A stretch of DNA of 39,776 nucleotides from Lishizhenia sp. (GCA_007117355.1 SKGS01000236.1:1-39776); one strand, 5' to 3'. Counted from the stretch's first letter, positions 17,104 to 24,437 are shown. Program-made: numbers and translations. Notes: a model not told the origin generated them from the sequence alone.

Positions 17104-17589
17104 TTAATTCTTTCTTACTAGTTTAAGTACGTAACCCATTCCAAGAGCGAGCACTGCACCTATAACAATTCCTATTAATGCCGTAATAACGCCAGCATGG
17201 GTAAAATTAACAACGCTTTGCTCTACTGATATTCCTCCACCCAATTGAAGCGAGTCACTTGTATCAGAAGTTCCAATCGCATACATGATGAAGAAAAACA
17301 ATCCAGCTACAATTATTCCAAGTACTGATTTAATAGCTGCCATTGGTCTTGAGGCAAGTAATGCTCCAAAAAAGCCAAGAACTAATATTACTGCCGCAAT
17401 AATTGTTATAAAACTGATATTGAACACTGCACTAAATGCAAAGCTGTCCATGAACTCAGCTTTCGCCAAGTCTTCACTTTCTGCATTGACACCAGACCCC
17501 ATCACCATTAAACCTGTAATAAGTGCAGGTGCAATAATGAGAATCTTAATGACAATACCTATAATATTTAATTTCTTTTCGTTTTCCAT
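17104..17589 (-). CDS. Unknown four-helix membrane protein of the ExbB/ExbD operon
   Basis: I do not recognise a named family. The 161 residues hold four hydrophobic helices, at about 9-30, 54-80, 86-106 and 132-155. A polar extracytoplasmic loop (31-50) carries a few acidic residues; a second loop (107-128) contains SDTSDSLQLGGG. The C-terminus KLVRKN is basic, consistent with a cytoplasmic end. It sits between the ExbB-like gene (31 bases upstream) and the first ExbD (1 base downstream), so it is probably an accessory subunit or assembly factor of that complex. It lacks the TolQ/ExbB signature, so it is not a second channel subunit. Confidence 0.72.
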   Translation of the reverse strand: MENEKKLNIIGIVIKILIIAPALITGLMVMGSGVNAESEDLAKAEFMDSFAFSAVFNISFITIIAAVILVLGFFGALLASRPMAAIKSVLGIIVAGLFFFIMYAIGTSDTSDSLQLGGGISVEQSVVNFTHAGVITALIGIVIGAVLALGMGYVLKLVRKN

Positions 17590-17620
17590 TTTTTATGGAT
17601 TAAAAGATGAATATTTCGAT

Positions 17621-18490
17621 TTACTTAGAAGTAACTTTGTGCTTCAACATCATATCCACTAATGTGATAGATGAGTTCTCCATTTCATTAACAATACCGT
17701 CAACTTTTGCTACGATATAGTTGTAGAAAATTTGGAGAATAATCGCTGAAATCAAACCAAATACAGTTGTTAAAAGTGCTACCTGAATACCACCTGCAAC
17801 AGTAATTGGAGATACTTGTCCATCTTCAACAATTTTCTCGAATGCCTGAATCATACCAATTACTGTTCCCATGAACCCAAGCATTGGTGCTAATGCAATA
17901 AATAATGAAATCCAAGATACACCTTTTTCTAAAAGCCCCATTTGAACTCCTCCGTAGTTCACTACAGACTTCTCAACAGCTTCGATTCCTTCACCAGAAC
18001 GGTCTAGTCCTTGATAGAATATAGAAGCGATTGGTCCTCTCGTATTTCTACAAAGTTCTTTAGCTTTATCAACGCCTCCAGAAGACAATGCGCTTTCAAC
18101 ATCAGCTAAAAATTTCTTTGTGTTGATAGAAGACAAGTTAAGATAAACTATTCTTTCAATACAAAGAGCAAGACCGATGATTAAAGCAATAAGTACGATA
18201 CCCATCCAGAAAGGGTCACCTTCAATGAATTTTTGCTTTAATTTAGAAGTAAAACTAACTTCTGCTTTTTCTGATTCGTCTTCGCCAGAATCAGCAACTG
18301 CTACTACATCTTCCTGCTCCTCTAAAGAGATATCTGCTAAATCATCTTCGACAGCATCATTATCAAGAGCGTCATCATCTTCATCAACTACAATAACTTC
18401 TTGCTCGCCTGATGTTACTTCCTGAGCATAGACATTAAAACCGAAGGATAACATTCCGGCAACTACTAGAGAACTTACAATTTTTTTCAT
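17621..18490 (-). CDS. MotA/TolQ/ExbB proton-channel protein with acidic periplasmic N-terminus
   Basis: A 289-residue ExbB-like protein. After a signal peptide (1-22, ending VYAQ) there is an unusual acidic stretch, residues 24-78, in which 24 of 55 are Asp or Glu with one Lys. The channel part follows: TM1 at about 95-115, a cytoplasmic domain with Cys110 and Cys147 and a GLDRSGEGIEAVEKS segment, then TM2 and TM3 (about 190-255) with the family core LAPMLGFMGTVIGMIQAF and VAGGIQVALLTTVFGL. These helices form the proton path with the aspartate of ExbD. It opens the operon with an unknown 4-TM protein and two ExbDs, driven by the promoter at 18537-18566. Confidence 0.93.
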   Translation of the reverse strand: MKKIVSSLVVAGMLSFGFNVYAQEVTSGEQEVIVVDEDDDALDNDAVEDDLADISLEEQEDVVAVADSGEDESEKAEVSFTSKLKQKFIEGDPFWMGIVLIALIIGLALCIERIVYLNLSSINTKKFLADVESALSSGGVDKAKELCRNTRGPIASIFYQGLDRSGEGIEAVEKSVVNYGGVQMGLLEKGVSWISLFIALAPMLGFMGTVIGMIQAFEKIVEDGQVSPITVAGGIQVALLTTVFGLISAIILQIFYNYIVAKVDGIVNEMENSSITLVDMMLKHKVTSK

Positions 18491-18536
18491 GTTCTAATGG
18501 TTAAAATTTAATTGTTTCAAATTAATTTAATTGTTC

Positions 18537-18566
18537 CAAAGTTAATCATTCTATTTAAAAATGCAA
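18537..18566 (-). promoter_or_regulatory. Promoter of the ExbB/ExbD operon
   Basis: On the minus strand TTG (complement of 18564-18566), a 19-base spacer, then TAACTTTG (complement of 18537-18544), a full match to the Bacteroidota TTG-N19-TAnnTTTG form. It predicts a leader of about 40 bases. The -33 TTG begins only one base beyond the CCA end of tRNA-Ser, so the promoter abuts the tRNA gene. Confidence 0.65.
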
Positions 18567-18567
18567 C

Positions 18568-18658
18568 TGGCGGAGAGAGAGGGATTCGAACCCTCGATAC
18601 CCTTTAGGGGTATACACACTTTCCAGGCGTGCTCCTTCAGCCACTCGGACACCTCTCC
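18568..18658 (-). tRNA. tRNA-Ser (anticodon GGA), CCA encoded
   Basis: A 91-base class II tRNA read on the minus strand. Acceptor GGAGAGG pairs with TCTCTCC (one G-U), followed by discriminator G and an encoded CCA. The D arm contains CCGAGTGGCTGAAGG, the anticodon loop is CTGGAAA with GGA, a long variable arm (ATACCCCTAAAGGGTAT) forms its own hairpin, and the T arm is GAGGGTTCGAATCCCTC. It decodes UCC and UCU. A good promoter lies at 18682-18710, and the ExbB operon promoter starts right after its 3' end. Confidence 0.97.
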
Positions 18659-18681
18659 AGTTGAAATTTCACTTTAGGCTG

Positions 18682-18710
18682 CTAAAGTACAAAAAAATAC
18701 TAATCAGCAA
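18682..18710 (-). promoter_or_regulatory. Promoter of tRNA-Ser
   Basis: On the minus strand TTG (complement of 18708-18710), an 18-base spacer and TACTTTAG (complement of 18682-18689), one mismatch to TAnnTTTG. The predicted start point lies about 17 bases before the mature 5' end of the tRNA. Confidence 0.55.
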
Positions 18711-18784
18711 GATTTTAATACTTCTAACTTAACAAATCTTTAATGTTTGGTAGTTTTTATTGTTTGAAGTGTTTTTTTTTGGAA

Positions 18785-18870
18785 AGATGTTAAGACATTA
18801 AGATTTTAAGAAGTAAGACGTAAGATGTTAGACGGTTTAGACGTTAAATCTTAGACAAAAGACTTTAAAC
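18785..18870. repeat. Degenerate short-period repeats next to dispersed repeat copy B
   Basis: Purine-rich variants of a 7-8 base unit (GTTAAGAC, ATTAAGAT, GTAAGACG, GTTAGACG, GTTAAATC) follow each other across about 85 bases. Related short runs lie beside copy A (about 550-600, opposite strand) and just past copy B (19003-19020). The pattern is imperfect and was judged by eye. It lies in the 391-base gap 18659-19049, which holds no ORF that I would support. Confidence 0.5.
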
Positions 18871-18886
18871 GATTGATGTTGGCAAA

Positions 18887-18997
18887 GTGTTAATTTAAGG
18901 AGACCGAGTGACGCGACGGCAGGCGATGCGTTGAGCTTGTCGAAATGAGTGTTGTATCGAGGGCGACTGATAACTGTTAGCATCTCGATAAACTCGA
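18887..18997. repeat. Dispersed 111-bp repeat, copy B (inverted relative to copy A)
   Basis: The reverse complement of 18887-18997 matches 395-505 at 109 of 111 positions with no gaps; the two differences are C/T and G/A in the middle of the element. The match stops sharply at both ends. Copy B lies between the end of the oxidase cluster and tRNA-Ser. No ORF runs through it and no transposase is nearby. Confidence 0.88.
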
Positions 18998-19049
18998 CGG
19001 CTATCGTTAGATGTTAGAGATTTGTTACTATGACCAACATAAGATTTAC

Positions 19050-19574
19050 TTACAGGGATTCATAATAAGGTGAAATCATTAAATAAACGATTACTCCAGT
19101 TGTTGCAACGTAAAGCCAAATTGGAAAGGAAAATCTTGTCATTTTTTTGTGTTTTGCATAATCCCCTTGCCAAGCGTATAGGTAGGTGAAAAGTACCAAA
19201 GGAATAACTACTATACTTAATACAATATGGGAAATTAAAATAAAATAATACAAATAAGGTAGTGTTCCTTTGTATGGTGTGCTTTCAGATGTGATATGGT
19301 ATGCTACATAAGACAAAAGAAATAGCACTGAAAATACCAGCGCCATATGCACAAAAATTTTGTGTAAATTTATTTTTCTTGATTTGATGGAAATTAACGC
19401 TAGTATTAATAATAGTGCCGTTAAACCATTAATAGTAGCATAAATTGGTGGTAGAAATGATAAATCAACGCCTTCAATTTTAATTCCAAACAAGGCAGCT
19501 ACCGCCACAGGAATAGCAATAGATAAAATTTTTATCCATAACTTAAATTGCTTAATTTGTTGCTCTGTTCTCAT
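19050..19574 (-). CDS. DUF420 family membrane protein of the oxidase cluster
   Basis: A 174-residue protein with five hydrophobic helices (about 10-28, 38-60, 70-92, 104-130 and 148-168) and a few histidines near helix ends (His71, His77, His93, His112). DUF420 members lie next to heme-copper oxidase genes, and a Staphylococcus relative, CtaM, is needed for maturation of a heme A oxidase; its exact chemistry is unsettled. Here the gene is last in the oxidase cluster, 20 bases after the Sco gene, which supports an assembly role. The proposed start gives a short polar N-terminus and a complete first helix. Confidence 0.85.
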   Translation of the reverse strand: MRTEQQIKQFKLWIKILSIAIPVAVAALFGIKIEGVDLSFLPPIYATINGLTALLLILALISIKSRKINLHKIFVHMALVFSVLFLLSYVAYHITSESTPYKGTLPYLYYFILISHIVLSIVVIPLVLFTYLYAWQGDYAKHKKMTRFSFPIWLYVATTGVIVYLMISPYYESL

Positions 19575-19594
19575 TTTGAATGTTTTATCTGTGC

Positions 19595-20245
19595 TTATTG
19601 AAGGAGTCTTTTTGTGTCTGAAATTAACTGATTTCGTTCTTCCTCAATTAATCCATTGTAAAGCCCTCTGATGTGTAGATTTTGGTCAACTAATATAAAA
19701 TTAGGGCTGTGCGCGAAACCACCTGGAGCTAAATCGTCACTTTGTGCATGAATGTAAAAGCCATTAACGCCTAAGTCATGTGTTTCATCTTCATCACCAG
19801 TAAGAAAGTACCAATTTTCGTTTTGTATATTATGTTCGTTAATGTAATTTCTAAGTTGTTCTACGGTGTCTTTTTTAGGGTCAATGCTAAATGAAAGATA
19901 AACTAAATCATCATCAAAGTTTTGTAATTTTTCAGTAACTAACTTCATGGCATTCGTCATAGGAGGACAAATAGTAGGGCATGTTGTAAAGAAAAACTTT
20001 ACAATCCAAACCTTGCCTTCAATATCCGAAGAGTGAAGGGTGTCATTGTTTTGTGTTAAATAGGAAAATGCTGGTGTTTTGTGGTAAATAGTATCTCCCT
20101 CTGTATAGCCTTCACCACTGAATAGAACAATATCATGTTTTCCGATGTAAGGAAGTGAATTGTTAGTTTCATTGTTTTTACAAGCACTAAAAATCCATGA
20201 CAAACAAATTATTGCGATAACTATTTTATTTGTTGCGCAGTTCAT
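19595..20245 (-). CDS. Sco1/SenC copper chaperone lipoprotein
   Basis: Delivers copper to, or reduces, the CuA site of cytochrome oxidase subunit II. The 216-residue product has a lipoprotein signal ending in the lipobox IFSAC (lipidated Cys22), then a thioredoxin-like fold with the copper ligands CPTIC (Cys89, Cys93) and the distal histidine in FAHSPNFILVD (His179). All three ligands are present, so it should bind copper. The frame is open to an ATG at 20302, but that would put 19 basic residues before the signal, so I take the ATG at 20245. It overlaps the end of the upstream Sco-like gene by 20 bases, implying translational coupling. Confidence 0.92.
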   Translation of the reverse strand: MNCATNKIVIAIICLSWIFSACKNNETNNSLPYIGKHDIVLFSGEGYTEGDTIYHKTPAFSYLTQNNDTLHSSDIEGKVWIVKFFFTTCPTICPPMTNAMKLVTEKLQNFDDDLVYLSFSIDPKKDTVEQLRNYINEHNIQNENWYFLTGDEDETHDLGVNGFYIHAQSDDLAPGGFAHSPNFILVDQNLHIRGLYNGLIEEERNQLISDTKRLLQ

Positions 20246-20930
20246 TTTCCTTTTTTTCTTGATATGCTGCTTTATCATATTGTTTTTGCAATAATGCAAC
20301 ATGCTCTTTAAAATCTCTTATCATCCCTTCAATATTTCCTCTTCGTGCAAGCCGCAATTGGTTTTCTTTATCCACAATAAACATGGTTTCTAAGAAAGGC
20401 TTTTGAGCAAATGCCGAATCGTTAGTTTGGGTAAACAGATTTACATTGTTGCTTTCTATGTCATAAATTTGTTTTGGGTCTCCAGCTACAATATTCCAAA
20501 TTGTTTCATCGAAACCTTGAATAATATCATTAAGCATAAACACCATTTCGTCTGTTTTGTTGGAAGGATTTCCATTTTCATCAGTTACGATGGAGACAAA
20601 TTCTATATGTCCGAGTTTTTTTCTGTTCTTTCGATAGTGTTGATATAGCAAAATGTTTATCTTAGGTATGTCCACGGCACAGTTTTGAGGACATGTAGTT
20701 TGAATGGTAGTAAATAACGTTACTTTACCTTTTTGTGTTTGGTTAGAGATTATTCTACCATCCGATGTTGTGAATTCGTACTCGCCGATATCGCCATAAA
20801 CTGGTAATTCGGTAAATTTATGTTCGCACTTATTTAGTGAGATAAGCACTAATAAAAGAGCCGGTCCAAAAACCAAAACTATCATCAATAGTGGTTTTAT
20901 TAGACCGGCTTTATTTTTTTTTTCAGCCAA
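20226..20930 (-). CDS. Sco-like thioredoxin-fold protein lacking the copper-ligand histidine
   Basis: A 234-residue paralogue of the next gene. It has a basic N-terminus, one membrane anchor (about 11-32) and a thioredoxin-like domain with CPQNC (Cys80, Cys84) in the Sco position. Where true Sco proteins have the histidine ligand before the NFILVD strand, this one reads KPFLETMFIVDKE with no histidine. A two-cysteine site without the third ligand suggests a thiol reductase or a different metal mode, perhaps acting on the neighbour or on CuA cysteines; that is inference. It lies 20 bases after the subunit IV gene and overlaps the true Sco by 20 bases. Confidence 0.82.
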   Translation of the reverse strand: MAEKKNKAGLIKPLLMIVLVFGPALLLVLISLNKCEHKFTELPVYGDIGEYEFTTSDGRIISNQTQKGKVTLFTTIQTTCPQNCAVDIPKINILLYQHYRKNRKKLGHIEFVSIVTDENGNPSNKTDEMVFMLNDIIQGFDETIWNIVAGDPKQIYDIESNNVNLFTQTNDSAFAQKPFLETMFIVDKENQLRLARRGNIEGMIRDFKEHVALLQKQYDKAAYQEKKENELRNK

Positions 20931-20950
20931 TTTGCCTTAAATTTAATGTT

Positions 20951-21304
20951 CTACATCAACCCTGATACTGCTGCACCTTCTTTAAATGCTATAAACATCA
21001 AATAAATAATGAATATAGTGTAAGGAAGTAAAATTACCCATTTTAACATTTTACGCTCATCTCCTAAGTGCATAAACGTAATAACGATATACCCTGCCTT
21101 AAGTAAAGTTAAAACAATAAATATTACTTTGACTGTTAGCCAAGCGCCTGAGCCTTGTTTAACCATGGCTCCTAACATAACTTCAACGATAGTAGCAATT
21201 GATAAAATCAATGTTACCATCCAGATTTTTTTACGAATCTTTTTTCCTTGCTCTTCTGAGTGATGAGCGTCTAAAGAATATTCTATAATATCATCTCTTT
21301 CCAT
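20951..21304 (-). CDS. Cytochrome c oxidase subunit IV (prokaryotic type)
   Basis: A 117-residue protein with three hydrophobic helices (about 27-48, 54-75 and 86-108) and the family's FMHLGDERK turn between helices 2 and 3. In bacterial oxidases this small subunit stabilises the complex without binding a cofactor. The soluble N-terminus carries His and Glu residues (AHHSEEQGKK). Position, 24 bases after subunit III and before the Sco-like gene, matches the standard order in this phylum. Subunits I and II are not in the window and must be encoded elsewhere. Confidence 0.88.
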   Translation of the reverse strand: MERDDIIEYSLDAHHSEEQGKKIRKKIWMVTLILSIATIVEVMLGAMVKQGSGAWLTVKVIFIVLTLLKAGYIVITFMHLGDERKMLKWVILLPYTIFIIYLMFIAFKEGAAVSGLM

Positions 21305-21328
21305 AGTACAAATTATTTCGAGTTACAA

Positions 21329-22405
21329 TTAGATTAAATAAAAGAAGGTAAATACAAATACCCAAACTAAATCTACAAAGTGCCAGTATAATCCAGTTTT
21401 TTCAACCATTTCATAGTGACCTCTTTTGTGATATACTCCTTTTAATACTCCAATAAAAATAAGAATGTTAATAATAACACCAGAAAAAACGTGGAAACCG
21501 TGGAATCCAGTGATAAAGAAGAAGAATTGACCATACTGCTTTGGACCATATTCATTGTGCTCCATATTTGCACCGTAAACAACTTTACCAGCTGTTAATG
21601 CTTCGTAATATAATTCTAATGCCTCTTCACCAGAAACTCTAGTGCTTTCGTCACTAGGAAGTGATGTAGCATATTTTTTACCAGAATCTTTAATAAGCAA
21701 TTGTAAATCTGTGTCAGCTTGTTTATTCACCTTAGCAACCGTACCGTCATGCAGTGTTATCATCAGGCCAGAGGACAAAGTACCAGATAAGTTTCCTGCT
21801 ACAGCCGCATGTTGAAAAGCGTGCATTAAGTCATGCTCTTCTTTGCTAATATTTTCATTAGTAATAAGTTCACCAACAGCAGGAGAATGAGCTCCGGCTT
21901 TAACAACTTCTAAGCTTTCAATTGCACCGAAATCACCTTTTACTATTGCGGTTGAACCATCACTCAAATATACTTTTCCGAATTCAGTACCATGAATGAA
22001 GTGACCCCACTCCCAAGCTTGCGAACCTAGGAAGAAAAAACCACCAATGATTGTTGCTAACATCCACTTTATAACGCCTTTTTTGTCCATTCTATGACCA
22101 GCCTCTACAGCTAGTACCATTGTTACAGAACTAATGATAAGAATAAAAGTCATCAAAGCTACATACGCAAGCGGATAGCCGTTTCCTAAGAAAGGCAAGG
22201 CTTCGAATGTTTCTTCACCAATTGGCCACATCCCAGAATAAGTATATCTGGTATAACCATAGGCTACTAATAATCCACCAAAAGTTAGAGCATCTGATAC
22301 TAGGAAAAACCACATCATTAGTTTTCCGTAACTAGCACTGAATGGGGAAATCTTTCCACCCCACAAGGTTTTGCTATCGATTTCTTTAGAAGCGTGTCCT
22401 GCCAT
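21329..22405 (-). CDS. Heme-copper oxidase subunit III with a ~150-residue periplasmic insertion
   Basis: A 358-residue subunit III. Conserved parts are FFLVSDALTFGG in the first helix, GSQAWEWGHFI ending the third, TGFHGFHVFSGV in the fourth and YWHFVDLVWVFVF in the last. Between helices 3 and 4, where family members usually have a short loop, residues about 138-290 form an extra hydrophilic domain. It contains VYLSDGSTAIV and ITLHDGTVAKV, which look like repeated beta hairpins. The basic loop HRMDKKG between helices 2 and 3 is cytoplasmic by the positive-inside rule, so the insertion faces the periplasm. It is 24 bases from subunit IV and 21 from a second subunit III-like gene. Confidence 0.9.
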   Translation of the reverse strand: MAGHASKEIDSKTLWGGKISPFSASYGKLMMWFFLVSDALTFGGLLVAYGYTRYTYSGMWPIGEETFEALPFLGNGYPLAYVALMTFILIISSVTMVLAVEAGHRMDKKGVIKWMLATIIGGFFFLGSQAWEWGHFIHGTEFGKVYLSDGSTAIVKGDFGAIESLEVVKAGAHSPAVGELITNENISKEEHDLMHAFQHAAVAGNLSGTLSSGLMITLHDGTVAKVNKQADTDLQLLIKDSGKKYATSLPSDESTRVSGEEALELYYEALTAGKVVYGANMEHNEYGPKQYGQFFFFITGFHGFHVFSGVIINILIFIGVLKGVYHKRGHYEMVEKTGLYWHFVDLVWVFVFTFFYLI

Positions 22406-22426
22406 TTTCTAGTTTTTTTTGCAAGT

Positions 22427-23482
22427 TTAATGAATAAATGCCAAAAATAGTAATAAATATATCCACAAACCACCTAAAAAGTGCCAAAAAATTCCACCTG
22501 CTCTCAAGGTTAGGCCATTGTTTTGCATTATACTTCCTGAAAATGAACCTTTTAATAAATTTATTAATAGAAAAATTCCAGCTACAACGTGAAGCAAATG
22601 AAGAAATGTTATGATGTATAAATATGCCGTACTCGTATCTTTATTTCCTCTTAACAGTTTATTTTGAAGGTTACTACTTAATTCTTGGTCATTATACATC
22701 AACTTTCTATTCTTGTAATCTAATGGTTTTCCTTTATAATATAGTTGAAAGTCCTTGCCCATTTCACCACGCATAAAAAAGTCTGCTCGATTATCTACAA
22801 CATTGCGTGATAAATAGCGTAAACGGTCATAATCAAGTAGCTTTAATGCTTCGCCATTTGGCCGGATAAGTTGGTTTTTTGCCAGTGCTAGCGGTTCTCC
22901 CTGATAATATAAAGAATAGTTAGAACCATAGTTTATCCCTGACAACTCATCCTTTTCTTTTGTTAAAAATTGCTCCATAAATTCTTGAAGCTGTTTGAGG
23001 TCTTGTCCTTCGATTGCATTTCCAGACCAATAATATTGATTGTTTTCAACCTCTAAGAATTTTCCATCTTTTTTAATTTCGAAATAATCGCCATAGCGTC
23101 CATCACTGACAATAATCCAAGTATTGAACATTGCACCGTTGTCAATTAATTGTTTGTAACCTTGAAACTGAAAAATCGCAAAAAGAATTCCTAGAAACAA
23201 TGTAATACCAAGATGAAGTTTTACATTTTTTACTTCTTTCTTTTTGACGGCTCGAACAGCCAATATTAAGGTTAAACTACTCAACACAATTACAACTGTA
23301 CTCCAGTAAAAATAGGATGGTAGATTTACTTTAACCCAAAAGTTATCTCCCATTGAAACAATATATGCGGATGTGAATCCTGCAAAGAGCATGGTAATAC
23401 TGAATACAATAATCCAGACTAGATTCTTTTTTACTTTTTCTTGTACTTCAGGCGAGTAACCTTGTTCAAATTTATCTTTCAT
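22427..23482 (-). CDS. Second subunit III-like protein with a three-repeat periplasmic insertion
   Basis: A 351-residue relative of the next gene, more diverged. Helices lie at about 21-43, 58-77, 89-107, 285-310 and 328-350; FLHLLHVVAGI and FWHFLGGLWIYLL correspond to the FHGxHV and WHFVDxxW regions, but the usual Glu/Asp and several polar positions are replaced. Residues about 110-283 are an insertion in the same loop as in the neighbour, built of three repeats of about 55 residues, each with G-x8-G (Gly131/140, 186/195, 242/251) and a following L. It sits between cyoE and subunit III with short gaps, so it is a subunit of the same oxidase or an assembly paralogue. Confidence 0.85.
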   Translation of the reverse strand: MKDKFEQGYSPEVQEKVKKNLVWIIVFSITMLFAGFTSAYIVSMGDNFWVKVNLPSYFYWSTVVIVLSSLTLILAVRAVKKKEVKNVKLHLGITLFLGILFAIFQFQGYKQLIDNGAMFNTWIIVSDGRYGDYFEIKKDGKFLEVENNQYYWSGNAIEGQDLKQLQEFMEQFLTKEKDELSGINYGSNYSLYYQGEPLALAKNQLIRPNGEALKLLDYDRLRYLSRNVVDNRADFFMRGEMGKDFQLYYKGKPLDYKNRKLMYNDQELSSNLQNKLLRGNKDTSTAYLYIITFLHLLHVVAGIFLLINLLKGSFSGSIMQNNGLTLRAGGIFWHFLGGLWIYLLLFLAFIH

Positions 23483-23537
23483 ACTTTATTTATTGATGAA
23501 TACTCGTATAATATAACAACGATTTTGTATTAGAGTT

Positions 23538-24437
23538 CTACATAAAAAAACATTTGTCAACCACATATGCAAATTGAACAAGAGGTAAGTAGATGAAGGA
23601 CCCAAACATTAGTTTTTTTGCATCTTTATCTTCAAGAGACAGGTAAAGCTGGTAGGAAAGCAAGAAGAACAACAATCCAAGTATAGAGACACTTATCACG
23701 CTAAATATCCCAACCATTTCTAATACCCATGGAAATAAGCTAAATGGTATAAGCATAAGAGAGGAAAGAGCTATTCTAAATGCAGATAACTTAGATTTTC
23801 CAGTGGAAGAAGGAAGTAAATAAAAACCACCTCTTTGATAATCTTCGTGTGCGACCCAGGCAATGGCCCAAAAGTGAGGTAATTGCCATACAAACTGAAC
23901 AAAGAATAATGCGCCAGGTAAAGCTCCGAATTCATCTGTCCAAGCAATAGCCCCAATCATAGGTGGTAGTGCACCGGGAAAAGCTCCAACGATAACAGCC
24001 CAAGGAGTAATTCTTTTTAAGGGAGTATAAATAAAAGCATAAGACACATAAGAAAGCAGCCCGAGCATTGCTGAAAACGCATTCAATTGGTAAAGCATCC
24101 AAGTACCAATTACCAAGCTTAATACCACCACTGTAATTCCCTCAAAAACGCTCATGCTTCCTGTGGGAATCGGTCGTTTTTTAGTGCGATTCATTAAGCT
24201 ATCAATTTTGCGTTCGATAATCTGGTTGGTTCCATTGCTCGCCGCAGTAACCAACAAACCACCTATCATAAGATAGAGAATATCTAGTCCCAAACTTCCT
24301 GTGCTTGGCGAATTATCGATGTAATTGCTATCATAAACAGCAAAAAGATAGCCAGATAAAGCAGAAAGAATCACCGATGCTGAAAGCCGGAACTTAGTAA
24401 ATGATTGGTAGTCTTTCCACTTATTTTTAAAGCTCAT
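23538..24437 (-). CDS. cyoE: Protoheme IX farnesyltransferase (heme O synthase)
   Basis: Adds a farnesyl group to heme b to make heme O, the precursor of heme A for oxidases. The 299-residue protein is a UbiA-type prenyltransferase with about eight or nine helices. The first Asp-rich motif appears as N-x3-E-x3-D (Asn71, Glu75, Asp79) followed by NRTKKRPIP; the second region has AHEDYQRGGFYLLP. PGALPPMIGA is also family typical. It is also called CtaB. It begins 37 bases after the lepA stop and ends 55 bases before the subunit III-like gene, so it opens the oxidase set and is probably read through from lepA. Confidence 0.95.
   Translation of the reverse strand: MSFKNKWKDYQSFTKFRLSASVILSALSGYLFAVYDSNYIDNSPSTGSLGLDILYLMIGGLLVTAASNGTNQIIERKIDSLMNRTKKRPIPTGSMSVFEGITVVVLSLVIGTWMLYQLNAFSAMLGLLSYVSYAFIYTPLKRITPWAVIVGAFPGALPPMIGAIAWTDEFGALPGALFFVQFVWQLPHFWAIAWVAHEDYQRGGFYLLPSSTGKSKLSAFRIALSSLMLIPFSLFPWVLEMVGIFSVISVSILGLLFFLLSYQLYLSLEDKDAKKLMFGSFIYLPLVQFAYVVDKCFFM

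Noticed and set aside
17285..17662. 125-residue plus-strand ORF opposite the 4-TM gene
   Set aside because: It is a shadow on the other strand of two real genes and has no coherent domain.
18887..18997. Insertion sequence end or tRNA-linked attachment site
   Set aside because: No transposase or integrase, no target duplication recognised, and no copy of the tRNA 3' end; it is better described as a dispersed repeat.
20226..20302. Apparent long overlap or frameshift between the two Sco-like genes
   Set aside because: Starting the downstream gene at 20245, where a lipoprotein signal begins, cuts the overlap to 20 bases; both reading frames are intact.
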